From: Ceratotherium simum simum | Lineage: Eukaryota > Chordata > Mammalia > Perissodactyla > Rhinocerotidae | NCBI RefSeq assembly: GCF_000283155.1 | Contig: NW_004454193.1 | Coordinates: 11,825,305-11,889,304, forward strand | Direction of reading: 5' to 3' | Length of the DNA stretch: 64,000 nt | Shown: positions 48,060 to 59,465 of the stretch, piece after piece | Position numbering within the stretch: the stretch's first letter is position 1 | Layout of the letters: each line of letters begins with the position of its first letter | Translations under genes and position numbers: made by a program | The notes under the pieces: model-generated | Seen by the model: the letters and a program-made list of their open reading frames with translations, nothing else | What the model was told of the DNA's origin: nothing | Database searches by the model: none

Positions 48060-48235
48060 TGGTGACATATACTAGGTGTGTAACCTTGGAGCAGGTTACT
48101 TAATTTTTATGTGGCTTACTTTTCTCACCCCCTAAATGAGACACCTACTGTACAGAAACGAAGTGAGGATATAATGAGATGGGGAATGTAGAGTAATTAG
48201 TACAGTGCCTGACAAGTCACAGAGGTGGGATAAAA
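48060..48235 (+). repeat. MIR SINE
   Basis: 'taggtgtgtaaccttggagcaggttacttaatttttatgtgg', 'gtgaggatataatgagatggg' and 'agtacagtgcctgacaagtca' are MIR core and tail. Confidence 0.75.
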
Positions 48236-48239
48236 GTTA

Positions 48240-49380
48240 GTTACTGTCTGTCTCCTTCCTTACTATGATGCTATCTGCACACCACAGGCTTCTGCTTCAC
48301 GTTGTTGGCAAGAAAAGAAACAGTCAAGCAATCTGTCCTTCAGCTGTGAGTACAGTCAGAGTGTACCACATGTGTCCTGATGGATTGCACAGTACTAATA
48401 GCTCACAAAAATTTAAAATGAGAATTCCTTTCAGGAACCGAAGCAACCCAAAAACAGACCCAAGGGGGTATTATTATTGTTTTGCTTTGTTTTTTAAAGA
48501 CTTATGGTGATATTTGCATCCCTAAGTCTCCCTTAAATACATATCACAGGCAAACATACATTTTTGGGAAAGGGTTCGAGAGGAGACACAGAGGGTTCTG
48601 AATGGTAAATGCACTCTCTTGGCAGGGGGCTGGAACATTATGCTTAGTCCAAAATATCTTTGTGCCCTCCCTCTGGCTTCTGCCAATGTTGCCTAGTCAC
48701 ATAATTTCAACACATGAGGAATTACACTCACACCTGGGGAAGTGTTAATAAGCATGATAAAACACCAGAAAACGTATTTCCAAAGTTGACTCTGCAACAT
48801 TCCATCAGGTTATGTAATGACAAGCTCCTGCTATCAAAACTGCTGTGGTGGGAACACACCTTCAGAGGGAAAATCTGGACAGCCCAGAGTGGGTTTTCAT
48901 ATATAAATATAAAACATCTAGACAACTTAAGGGAAACAATTAAAAGAAAAAGTAAAATGAATAAATATTGATCCCAAAATATGAATGGAAATATGGCAAT
49001 ACAAAAATAGTTATTTTTTTCAGTAAGCTCATAGAAGGCGTACACGCATCTCAGCTGGGAAATAATGAGCCTTAAGACACGAACCTACATGTAAATTTGT
49101 GGAGTAAAGTAAAGGTCTTATCAGTGCAGAAGAAAGATCTGGGGAAAGAAGCAGAAACAGGCCCTAGATTTGTACTCTTTTTCAATTTGCTTTTACCTAT
49201 TCTATTGTAATCTAAGAATCTTTGCTCAGTGTCCCATAAAACAGTTTTTACATTTGACTTCCTTTAGGCTTTTCTTTTTCTAATGATATCTTATTTTGGA
49301 CATTCAACTAACAAATGTATGTCTGCCTATTGTACTAAAAACTATATAAACTTCGCCTTTAAAAATTTTGTAAATAAAAG
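48240..49380. other. No gene supported
   Basis: Frames at 48265-48510 (plus), 48714-48971 (plus) and 48728-49045 (minus) overlap or lack any likeness. No clear repeat was recognised. Confidence 0.4.
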
Positions 49381-49390
49381 CTGTTGACAT

Positions 49391-49588
49391 GGGGCCAGCT
49401 CTGTGGTGTAGTGATTAAGTCCAGCGTGTTCTGCTTTGGTGGACCAGGTTCAAGGGTTTGGATACTGGGAGTGGACCTACACTACTCATCAAGCCATGCT
49501 GTGGCGGTGACCCACATACAAAATAGAGGAAGATTGGCAAAGATGTTAGCTCAGAGCTAATCTTCTCACCCCCCCCTCAAAAAAAAGA
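49391..49588 (+). mobile_element. ERE SINE, plus strand
   Basis: It starts 'ggggccagctctgtggtgtagtgattaag' and ends 'gatgttagctcagagctaatcttctcac', then a C run and an A/GA-rich tail to about 49596. The probable target duplication is 'ctgttgaca' (49381-49389) and 'ctgttggca' (49597-49605), 8 of 9 matching. Confidence 0.93.
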
Positions 49589-50059
49589 GAGAGAGACTGT
49601 TGGCAGAACAATTAGTATTTAAAAGCTAGACTCACCTTGGCTCTGTGCACCATTGTGATTAGCTGGGACTCTGTATCAGGTATATCACCTGCTGCACTGG
49701 ATGCCAAGATATAAAACTTCTAGAGGACATTGGGTAATAGCGTGCTACTTGGGCAGTGAAACACAAATGGCAAACTAGTGTGATTATGTTTGATTTGTGT
49801 TGACTTAGAAGCTAAGAAAGGTCCTCAGACTGAGAGTACAGGCAAATGAGGATAGAAATGGCCTGTCGGGTTTGTCTCCTTTGTAAAGACTGCGCTATTT
49901 AAAATCCTAATTTCAGCACAGTCTTTCTCCCCAGTGAGGTTCTCTTAAATTTTGTCAGTTACAAAATTCATTTATTAACAATGGCAACAAAATAGAATGC
50001 GAGGAAAGAAACATTTGCTTTTGTTATTAAATAGGCTATTATTGGTTTTAATTTAAAGC

Positions 50060-50180
50060 ATACATCATGAGGTTCAGAGTTTTGCCAAGTCCTTTGCTTA
50101 ACACTGGGGATACAAAGATGAAAAGAACTTCTGCCTTCTGTGTGTGTGTGTGTCTAGACTATACTCAATCAGAATATGCC
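50060..50180 (-). mobile_element. L2-like scrap, minus strand, with short (GT)n
   Basis: 'gccaagtcctttgcttaacactggggatacaaagatgaaaagaacttctgcc' fits the reversed L2 block (aggcactgtgctaggtgctggggatacaaagatgaata). A (TG)n run follows at 50140-50152. Confidence 0.6.
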
Positions 50181-50275
50181 ATAACCAACCATAGAATGAA
50201 ACAGATGTGGCATAATTACCTATGCATGATAATAGATTTTTTATGATTTTGCATAGTTTAAAATCTTATATAAGG

Positions 50276-50520
50276 GCAGTGTAAGTAGTCTGTATAATAC
50301 TCTAATACTGGATACATGTCATAAATTTGCCCAAATCCATAGAATGTACAACACCAAGAGTGAATCCTAATGTGAACAATGGACCCTGGGTGATTATAAC
50401 GTGTCAATGTAGGTTCATCAATTGTAACAAATGTTCCACTCTGGTGGGAGATATTGATAATGGAGGATGCTATGAATGTGCAGGGGTAGATAGTATACAA
50501 TCCAAACATAGTTGTGGTTT
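50276..50520 (+). mobile_element. L1 3' end fragment, plus strand
   Basis: 'actggatacatgtcataaatttgcccaaatccatagaatgtacaacaccaagagtgaatcctaatgtgaacaatggaccctgggtgattataacgtgtcaatgtaggttcatcaattgtaacaaatg' is the classic L1MA-type 3' UTR. Frames on both strands at 50258-50590 are incidental. Confidence 0.88.
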
Positions 50521-50647
50521 TGATATTTATGTCACTATTATCATTGTTATTATTATTATTACTAGCTTGATGTTTTCATTAATCTGTTGATAAAATACAA
50601 TTTCTTGTTTTTATTTTTTCTTAAAAATAGATATAAATAGATAGTTT

Positions 50648-50861
50648 ATTTATTTTTTAAATTTTATTTATTTTATTTTTTTCCCCCAAAGCCGCAGTAG
50701 ATAGTTGTATGTCATAGCTGCACATCCTTCTAGTTGCTGTATGTGGGATGCGGCCTCAGCATGGCCGGACAAGCGGTGTGCCAGTGCGTGCCCAGGATCC
50801 GAACCCTGGGCCACCAGCAGCGGAGCGCACGCACTTAACCACCAAGCCACCGGGCCGGCCC
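50648..50861 (-). mobile_element. ERE SINE (ERE2-like), minus strand, with exact TSD
   Basis: From left: a T-rich tail, 'cccccaaagccgcagtagatagttgtatgtcatagctgcacatccttctagttgctgtatgtggg', and the reversed head 'taaccaccaagccaccgggccggccc'. The exact 14-bp target duplication 'taaatagatagttt' lies at 50634-50647 and 50862-50875. CpGs such as 'agcggagcgcacgcac' are kept, so it is fairly young. Confidence 0.96.
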
Positions 50862-51154
50862 TAAATAGATAGTTTTAAAAAGAAAAACAATGAAGCATTT
50901 CATGAAAGCAAAAGTTCTCCCTCAAATTTCAAATATAAATACAGTTAAACCATATTAAAAACAAAAGCTCTTTCTACATATTTAATTGACATCAATTTTG
51001 TCTACTTGTAAATAAGTGTAACTACCAGGAAGACCCTAAGAATTGCTTTATGGAAATGCACTGACAAACACAGTCCGAAGCAGGTGGAATTTGTTTACCT
51101 ACTGTATGAAAATTAGACACACAGAAAGACCAGTCACATGACAAAGGAGCTCAC

Positions 51155-51335
51155 AGAAGAAAGAAAAAGAAAGAAAGGAAAGAAAGAAACAAACAAAAAA
51201 AAGAAAAAGAAAGAAGAAAGAAAGAAAGAAAGAGAGAGAGAGGGAGGGAGGGAGGAAGGAAGGAAGGAAGGAAAGAAGAAAAAGAAAGGAGGGAAGCAAG
51301 GAAGGAAGAAAGGAGGGAGGCAAGGAGGGAAGGCG
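51155..51335 (+). repeat. Polypurine (GAAA)n/(GGAA)n microsatellite
   Basis: The run 51195-51296 is 102 consecutive purines on the plus strand, made of GAAA, GA, GGGA and GGAA units. Purine-rich flanks with a few C extend it to about 51335. Frames read through it (51099-51341) encode only low-complexity peptides. Confidence 0.93.
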
Positions 51336-51339
51336 TTAT

Positions 51340-52640
51340 AATACAGTGTAATAAGTACTATTAAATAGGCCAGTAGAAGATGTTAAGGAGAGCAAAGAGG
51401 AGGGACATTTAACTCAGTTGGTGAGGGACAGGCAATGAAGGCTGCTTCATTTGGCCATCTTGTAGTAAGTCCCATAGGTATCCTTGAAAAGGAATTTAAG
51501 CTGGGCAATATCATTGCATAATTAAAATAAAGCAATAAATAAAATAAACAACCAGAAATAGGTCCTGACTGCAGGTGGTTATTTTAAGACAAGGGTTCTG
51601 TGCCGTGTGCTTTGACTTCTTACACACCTTTTTAATTTTCTTCCTGAACTTTGGTTGAGTTCTTGTTGTGTGTGGTTGCTAAGGAGAAAAAAGCTGAATA
51701 TGTAAGGTTTTTCTGCACTGTATATTTTTCGTAAACCCTCAGACTAGTGGGGGTCTTCTAAGGAGCCAGTATAGGTAGAAAAAAAAATAGATATGGGCAA
51801 GTGCTCCCATCTGATTTCTTGAACCCAATAAATAATTTATGTATAAAACCACTGACCTACGATGCCAAGGAAATGTTGCTGGATAGAGAAGGGGAAAATT
51901 CCCAAGGTCTGATACACCATGAATTTAACTATAATTTACTGATTGATTTTGGATTCTCAAACTAAAGTGTGCATGCACATGTCTTTAAGCAAAATTGCCT
52001 GCTTCAGTGAGAAATGATTATTTTAATTTTATGGTTATCTAAATCACCCAATAATGTGTACCATCCAAAAAGAAAGTTCTGCTAATGATTGTACCAACGA
52101 TTTTCATATCAAGGAACCATGGGACCAAGAAGTAAAATACTTATCAAGCAAAAATAGTGGTTTTTATTTACTCTCATGAAAATTTCATGAATTTGACAAA
52201 TATTACTGTGGTTTCTTTTCTCACACAAATTCATGCAAAGCAAACTCAGGATTTCAGCCAGCTGTAAACTTAATGAACATTCTGCAAAATTCTAAGTTAG
52301 CAATGAGCCCCACATGGAAACAATTCAATAGGAAGTCAAACTGGTGAAGTCGGCACAAATAGGTGAATTTCTTGACTCATTTGTTTTGGTTTGTTTGGGG
52401 ACATTTTGAGAGATTAAATGATTTTAATTTGTTTTCTTGATATCTATTTCCAGCTACTACTGATAAAAGCTGGAAGAAATAGCACTTTAGGTATTTTCAA
52501 AAAAATTATCAATGTTTTCAACCCCACAGATGATTTAACTATATTTGGAAGTCTAGGAGCTTATAGTGAGAGGTGGGGGCTTTTGGAGACCATAGACATA
52601 GCTTAAATATATTTTCATTTTAGTAATCAAATTTGTGTGT
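51340..52640. other. No gene supported
   Basis: AT-rich sequence with no recognised repeat. The 62-codon frame at 52418-52606 has no likeness. Confidence 0.4.
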
Positions 52641-52657
52641 TGAAACAAGCACTTTTT

Positions 52658-52896
52658 TGTTTTTTGCTGAGAAAGATTCACCCTGAGCTAACTTCTGTTG
52701 CCAGTCTTCCTCTTTTTTGCTCAGGAAGATTAGCCGTGAGCTAACATATGTTGCCAATCTTCCTCTATTTTGTACATGAGCTGCCGCTATAGAAGGGCCA
52801 CTGACAGACAGTGGTGTAGGTCTGCGCTTGGGAACCGTACCCAGGCTGTCGAAGTGGAGGACACCAAACTTAACCACTAGGCCACTGGGGCTGGCC
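52658..52896 (-). mobile_element. ERE SINE (ERE1-like), minus strand, with exact 17-bp TSD
   Basis: Two reversed tail units ('gctgagaaagattcaccctgagctaac' and 'gctcaggaagattagccgtgagctaac') are followed by the reversed head 'taaccactaggccactggggctggcc'. The exact 17-bp target duplication 'tgaaacaagcacttttt' lies at 52641-52657 and 52897-52913. The body is diverged, so the copy is older than those at 34233 and 50648. The 102-codon minus frame at 52620-52928 is the SINE. Confidence 0.96.
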
Positions 52897-53037
52897 TGAA
52901 ACAAGCACTTTTTGAACATCAACAACAAAAGCTTGTCTCTGTAGATTTGTGTGAGTTATTGGTGATAATGTTGGCTGTCTTTAAGATTAGAATGAAGTGC
53001 AAATTGCTTAAACACATTCAGACCTATGAAATTCTCT

Positions 53038-53164
53038 AATAACAGCAAACTTTATTGAGCATTTAATAATTTACATGGTAAATTCTATTATTTCCCCTAC
53101 TTTATAAATAAATAAACTGACATGCTGATGGGTTAAGTAACTTGTCCAAAGTCATAAGTTATTT
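53038..53164 (-). repeat. MIR SINE, minus strand, left part (split by an ERE)
   Basis: 'actttattgagcatttaataatttacatgg' and 'ttcccctactttataaataaataaactgacatgctgatgggttaagtaacttgtccaaagtcataag' are the reversed MIR tail and core. The rest of the MIR resumes after the ERE at 53489-53545. Confidence 0.75.
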
Positions 53165-53179
53165 AAAGGGTAATTTATT

Positions 53180-53473
53180 GGGCCAGCCCCATGGCTTAGT
53201 GGTTGAGTGTGCATGCTCCGCTGCTGGCTGTCTGGGTTCGGATCCCAGGTGTGCACTGACGCACCACTTCTCCAGCCGTGCTGAGGCCACATCCCACATA
53301 CAACAACTAGAAGGATGTGCAACTATGACGTACAACTATCTACTGGGGCTTTGGGGGAAAAAAAGGAGGAGGATTGGCAATAGATGTTAGCTCAGAGCCG
53401 GTGTTCCTCAGCAAAAAGAGGAGGATTAGCATGGATGTTAGCTCAGGGCTGATCTTCCTCACACACATACAAA
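53180..53473 (+). mobile_element. ERE SINE, long composite form, plus strand, exact 15-bp TSD
   Basis: The head 'gggccagccccatggcttagtggttgagtg' and body to 'ctactggggctttgggggaaaaaaa' are ERE2-like. These are followed by two tail units of the ERE1 kind ('gaggattggcaatagatgttagctcag...ttcctcagcaaaaagaggaggattagcatggatgttagctcagggctgatcttcctc'). One exact 15-bp target duplication, 'aaagggtaatttatt', brackets the whole (53165-53179 and 53474-53488), so it inserted as one unit. Confidence 0.95.
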
Positions 53474-53488
53474 AAAGGGTAATTTATT

Positions 53489-53545
53489 AAAAAACTACGC
53501 CAAAGTAAAAGAGCCACGATTAGAACAGACTCTGATTTTGAGCCT
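53489..53545 (-). repeat. MIR SINE, minus strand, right part
   Basis: 'ccaaagtaaaagagccacgattagaacagactctgattttgagcc' continues the reversed MIR head after the ERE insertion. Confidence 0.6.
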
Positions 53546-54310
53546 ATGCATGTGAGCGCTAATCTGTACTGCCCTTGCTTTGTACTAACCACATAAGGCC
53601 AGTCTATAGCTTTTCCATCAGAAAAGAAAGCCCTGCTCCAGAATTGAAGAAGTAGCAATGAGTAAAACGGACATGGACGAAGATTTTACATGAATTTTAG
53701 AGAGTGTATAATTTTTAGAGAGTGTATAATCTCTTGAAAATCAAGAGAGAACAATAGATTTCTGTACTTCACTGACTCTGGACATTTTGAACATCAAATC
53801 TTTCCACTCATGTCCTCCACACCTGGAGCCCTGTCTGAATTAAACTAAATTCTCAACAATTCAAATGAGTATATTTTGAGATAATTTAAATAGAAAGTTT
53901 TTTTAATAGAAGTTCTTAGAGAAACTACAAGTTGAAGTCTTCTTACAACTTTAGATGGAAAGTCAGTGAAGCTTACAAATATAAATGATTTCTAAACTAT
54001 ACTTTTGAGAGGAGGGCACTTTCAGGAGTCACAGGAAGGCAGCAAAGAGATGTTTGCCCTAGGTGCTTCATCCTCAAAGCTGGATGTCTTTCTGAATGCT
54101 GAGCCCCAGATCAAGGCCTCACAAGCTAGACAGTTCCTGTAGCTGCCCTCTGGCTACTTGTTGCAAGGTCAGGCTACAGGACCAGCAGGACTCGCATATC
54201 TTTTAAAATACTTGAAAAATTCTGAATAGAATATATGTCAAGAAAAAGGAATTTTGTGGAAGTGTAGAAGTACTATATTTTCTTTGGAAGAAAATTATTT
54301 GGTAGAGGGG
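53546..54310. other. No gene supported; short tandem duplication
   Basis: An 18-bp unit 'ttttagagagtgtataat' is repeated in tandem at about 53695-53730. No named repeat or coding region is seen. Confidence 0.45.
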
Positions 54311-54314
54311 ATAC

Positions 54315-54440
54315 AGAGAACAGAGTAGAGGGGACACCGGAGTCAGACAATCCAAAGTTTTAGCCTTGGTCACGCTCACTTACTATCTGTGTGATATGTG
54401 CATTGAGAGAGAACACATCTCTATGAAACTTTGTGTAGCA
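54315..54440 (+). repeat. MIR SINE 5' part
   Basis: 'gacaccggagtcagacaatccaaagttttagccttggtcacgctcacttactatctgtgtgatatgtgc' follows the MIR head and core. The 118-codon minus frame at 54360-54716 begins beyond it and has no recognised domain. Confidence 0.6.
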
Positions 54441-54984
54441 AAGGCCATCAGTGTCCCCCTCCCTTATTCCTTTGGCCAATGGCTTCCTACAGTGATCACC
54501 TGCTATTCTCTGCTTGAGAATGTTCTCTGGCGACATCCTGAGATGCTGAGGATTTAATGCTTTGAGAGCATATTTCAATCGATGACAAATGAGAGTTGGT
54601 TCATAACTACCAAGTTTCTTGCCCATAGGTTTTACATAACATACCAAAGATCTCAGCAGGACTTGACTGGGTACTGTAGGATAACACCCGCTTGCCTGTA
54701 ATGGAAATCTGTTCATTAATATACCCTGTTTTGGCTTTCTTCCCTGCCCTGTCTCATGTTTCTATCCCATACCAGAGCCTTCTGGAATCAACTTCTGCAT
54801 ACATTGCTTAAACATGAATCCTTTACTCAGGCTCTGCTTCAGTTCAATACAACCTAAGACTGTTAGTTTTTTCATATCTAAAAATTTAACTAATCAGAGA
54901 GTTCTCAGTTTCAGCTTCAATATGTAAAAAGTTTGGAATTTGTCATTCCCAACCTTATAACAAGAGAAAAGCTGAAAAAGCTGA

Positions 54985-55695
54985 ATTTCAACTATTTTTC
55001 TTGGGCCATTCAAATGACAGAGTTCACGGGGCAAACCGTCATCCCAAAGGCTGGAGAGACAGGCACATTGAGTGAATCTAGTTACTTGGAATAGAAATTT
55101 CTGGATCCATAACTGGTAAGAACGCTAAAGTGTTAATTTTGAAGAATTGCTGGAGGCTAAGCAGGAAAAATGAGGAACTCCTGGGAGCTGGAGCTTTAGG
55201 AGGGTGCCCACACCCTTGTGAGTTTTACCTCCAGGGACCCCAACAGGTCCTCATAGTGAAGAACTGAAAGAAAACCCCTCACGGAAAGGTGGGGAAGAGT
55301 AATCCTTATGGGGTATTCCCAAGTGTTCTCTGTAACAAAGGCCTACTCTCCATGGGAAAGACTTTACCAGAGCCTTATCCAACCTGGGAGAAGCATTTCT
55401 CCAACTCCAGTCCACTTTAGCCTTCTCGTCTCACTTAAGGGTACAGGAAACCACAAAACACTCATACAGTTTTATGCCAGGGACACAAGCTCACTAAAAG
55501 ATGAAGATTTAAACATCAAATTATATAATGTCTCACCACCACAAAACCTGACTCCAGTATAAGAACAGTGGATTATATCTGAAGATGCTGTAAGATACAA
55601 GCTCTCTCCAGGGAGTAGCCTGGGAAGCCAAAATTCAAGAACAGAGACAAAAACAAGGACACTAGAAGAAATTTAAGCATTTGGCACCTATAATA
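54985..55695 (+). other. Probable 5' part of the L1M element; no ORF1 recognised
   Basis: This sequence runs directly into the L1 ORF2 start without a visible break. The words 'aacagagacaaaaacaaggacactagaagaaatttaagc' look L1-like. I cannot find the ORF1 coiled-coil or RNA-binding coding region, so it may be 5' UTR, a deleted ORF1 region or unrelated flank. The left boundary is uncertain. Confidence 0.4.
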
Positions 55696-58600
55696 ACAAC
55701 TATATCAATAAGTACTTTAAATATGAATAGTCTAAATGAGTATTTTAAAAGACAGAGATTGTCAGATTGAATAAAAAAATAAGACTCAACTATATGTTAT
55801 TTACTATAAATCCACTTTAAGTGTAAAGACCTAGATGGGTTAAAAGTAAAAAGATAGAGAAAGAAATACTATGCTAGCTTGAATTGAAAAAAAATTCAAG
55901 TAGATGTATTAATTTCAGACAAAGATTTTGGAACAAAGAAGATTGTCAGGAATATAGAGGGGAATAATATATAATAATAAGGGATCCATTCTCCAAGAAG
56001 ATGAAATAATCGTGAATGTGTATGCTTCAAATAATACATGAGGCAAAAACTGACGGAACTGAAAGGAGAAATAGACAAATCCACGATTATCATTGGAAAC
56101 TTAGACATCCCTCATACAGTAACTGACAGACCAAGCAGAGGGAAAATAATTAAGGGTATAGTTGACCTTAACAGCACTCTCACCAACTTAATCTAATTGG
56201 TATTTATAGAATACCCCATTCAACAAGAACAGAGTACACAGTCTTCTCAAGTTCAATTGAAACATTCATCACAATAGATCACATTCAAAGTCATAAAACA
56301 CACTTGCAAAAATTTAAAACAGTATAACTCATACACAATATGTTCTCAGACCACTAGTGGAATTAAGCTGAAAACCAATAACGAAAAGTTAGCTAGACAA
56401 TCCACATATATTTAAAGATTAAACATACATTTATACATAACACGTGAGTAAAGAAGAAGTCTCAAATGACTTTAAAAAATATGTTGAACTAAATGAAAGT
56501 TAAAATACAACTTATCAAGGTGTGTGCAAGGTAATGAAATTGTTTAGAGGGAAACATATAGTGTAAATGCTTACACTGGGGAAAAAAAAGAGGAAGAACC
56601 AAAATCAATAATCCAAGCTCTTGACTTTAGTAAACTAGAGAAAGAACAGCAGCTTAAACTTTCAGCAAGCAGAAGGAAGGAAATAATAAAAACTAAAACA
56701 GAAATTAATGAAATAAAGAATAGGAAAACAATAGAGAAAAACAGTGAAACTGAAAGCCGTTCTTTCTAAAAATTAACAAAATTGACAAATCTTTAGCTAG
56801 ATTAGCAAAGGAAAAAGGAGAGGGAATTACTAGTATGAGAAATGAAATAGGAGACATTACTACAGTTCTTACAGAAATGAAAAGGATTATAAACGAATAC
56901 TGTGAGCAGTTATATGCTAATAAATTAAACAACTTAGATGAAATGAAGAAATTCCTAAAAGACACAAACTGCCAAAATTGACTCAAGAAGAAGAGACAAT
57001 CTGAATAAACCCACAACAAATGAAAAGATTTAATTAGTTATGCAAAAACTACCCTCAAAGAAAAGCCTCAGCCCAGATGTCCTCTCTGTTAAATTCTGTT
57101 AAACATTTAAAGAATTGATACCAACCCTTCACAAATTCTTCACAAAATAGAAAAGAAGGTAACACATCCCAGCTCCTTCTATGAAGCCAGTATCAAGCTG
57201 ATGCCAAATCAGTCAAAGACATTACAAGAAAACAAAACTACAAATTGATGTCTCCCTTGAATATTGAAGCAAACATCCTCGACAAAATACTAGCAACCAA
57301 ATCTAGAAACCTATAAAAAGAATTACATTCCATGGCCAAATGGGATTTATACCAGGAATCAAAGGCTGGTTTAATATCCTAAAATCAATTCATGTATTTA
57401 CATCATATCAATATGTAATACACCATATCATAATGTAATGCACTATATCGATAGAATAAAAAACCCACATGATTATATCAGTGGACACGGAAAAAGCATC
57501 TAACAAAATCACATACTCTATTATGAAAAGAACATTCAACAAACTTGAAATAGAAGTGAACTTCCTCAACCTAATAGAGAGTAGCTATGAAAAACTCACA
57601 GCTAACATCATATTTAGCAGTGAGAGACTGGAGGTTTCCCCCTAAATTCAGGAACAAGACAATGATGTGCATTCTTATCACTTATATTCAATGTTGTACT
57701 AGGAGGTTTAGCTGGGAAAATTAGAAAAGTTGGGGGGGATAAAAAGGATACAGATTGCAAAGGAAGAGGTAAAACTATAGTCACAGAAGACGTGATCTTG
57801 TATATAGAGAATCTTAAAGAATCTACAAGGAAACTATTAGAACTAATAAATAAGTTCAACAAGGTTGCAGAATACAAACTCAATATGCAAAAATCAATTG
57901 TATTTCAATACACTTTCAATAAACATTCCAAAAATAAAATTTAGAAAACAATTCCATTTAAATAATATAGAAAGAATAAAACATTTAGGAAAAATTTTTA
58001 ACAAAAGTGAAAGACTTGAACTCTGAAAAACTACAAATATTATTAACAGAGAATAAAGAAGATCTAAATAAAGGGAGAAAAAACTCCATAAATCATCCCT
58101 ATTCGTGGATCATAAGACTCAATATTGTTAAGATAACAATAATTATCAAACTGATCCACAGATTCAACACAATTCCTATCAGAATCCCAGCTGACTCCTT
58201 TGTAGAAATTGTCAAGCTGATCTTCAAATTCATATGGAAATTCAAGAGACCAGATAAACCAAAACAATCTTGCAAAAGAAAAACAAGATTGGAGGACTCT
58301 TACCTCCCAATTTTAAAACTTACTACAAGGCTACAATAATCAGGAGAATGTGGTATTGATGAGAGAAAATAAACAGAGATTAATGTTACACAATAGAGAG
58401 CCCAGAAATAGACCCATAAACATAGCCATCTGATCCTTGACAAAGGAACAAAAGTAATTAAATGGAGAAAGGATAGTCTTTTCAACAAACGGTGCTGAAA
58501 AATTGGATGTCCATATCCAAGAAAATGAGCCTAGACATGGTCCTTACACTTTTCACAAAAACTAACTCAAATTGAATCATAAGTCTAAATGTAAAATTTA

Positions 58601-59465
58601 AAACTATAAAACTTCTAGAATAGATATAGTCCAAAACCTAAATGAGCTTAAGTTAGGTGATGAATTTTCAGATGCAACACCAAAATCATGATATAAGACG
58701 GAAAAATTAATAAGTTGGACTTTATTAGAATTAAAAAGTTCTCCTCTGTAAAAACATGATTACGCAATGAAAAGACAAACCAAGACAGGGAGAAAAGACT
58801 GCAAAACACATATCAGATAAAGGTCTTTTATCCAAAATACATATAGAACTCTTGAAACTCAATAATAAGAAAACAACCCGATTAAAAAATGGACAATGAA
58901 CCGCAACAGGCATCTGACAAAAGAATATATACAGATAGTAAATAAACATATGAAAATATGTTCAACGGCATTTGTCTTCAGGAATTTTGAATTAAAACAA
59001 CAACGAGATATCATCACAACCTGTTAGAATTGCTAAAATCCAACAAACTTACACTATCAATTGTTGGTGAGAAGATGAAGGAACAGGAATTCTCATTCAT
59101 TGTCAGCGGGACAGTAAAATGGAATAGACACTTGGGAACATAGTTTGACAGCTTCTTACAAAGCTAAATATAGTCTTAGCATATAATCCAGCAATTGCAC
59201 TCCTAGCGATGTACGTAACTGATTTGAAAACTTATGTGTACACAAAAACTTGCGTGCAAAGTTTTGTAGCAACTTGATGCATAATCATCAAGACCTTGGA
59301 AACAATATATAAACAATAAGTAATAACTGAACCAAAAAACAAACTTTGGTACATCCATACAGTAGAATACTATTTAGTGATAAAAAGAAATGAACTATTA
59401 TGCCATGCAAAGACATGGATGAACTTAAATGCTTACTGCTAACTGAAAGAAGCCAGTCTGAAAAG
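55696..59465 (+). pseudogene. L1M ORF2 (endonuclease and reverse transcriptase), inactive relic
   Basis: Intact L1 ORF2 encodes a nicking endonuclease and a reverse transcriptase used for retrotransposition. The endonuclease region is seen at about 55720-56420 ('aaagacagagattgtcag', 'gacggaactgaaaggagaaatagacaaatcc'). The RT region is at about 56880-57960 ('attacattccatggccaaatgggatttat', 'aacttgaaatagaagtgaacttcctcaacc'). C-terminal blocks run from 58080 to about 59460 ('aatagagagcccagaaatagaccc', 'aaaagaaatgaactattatgcc'). Stops and frameshifts break all frames; the longest open piece is about 110 codons (58007-58339). At 57780-57791 the usual FADD catalytic motif reads V-T-E-D. It is the sense strand of a single old insertion. 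Confidence 0.88.

Noticed and set aside
51099..51341. Lys/Glu/Arg-rich and Ser/Phe/Leu-rich frames
   Set aside because: They are low-complexity translations of the polypurine repeat.
52620..52928. 102-codon minus-strand frame
   Set aside because: It is an ERE SINE read in sense, with its exact target duplication on both sides.
15625..53473. ERE heads as tRNA genes
   Set aside because: They are tRNA-derived SINE heads with A/B-box remnants, fused to non-tRNA bodies and A-rich tails, and flanked by target duplications.
58007..58339. 110-codon frame as a real protein
   Set aside because: It is a surviving stretch of a broken L1 ORF2; flanking ORF2 sequence has stops and frameshifts.
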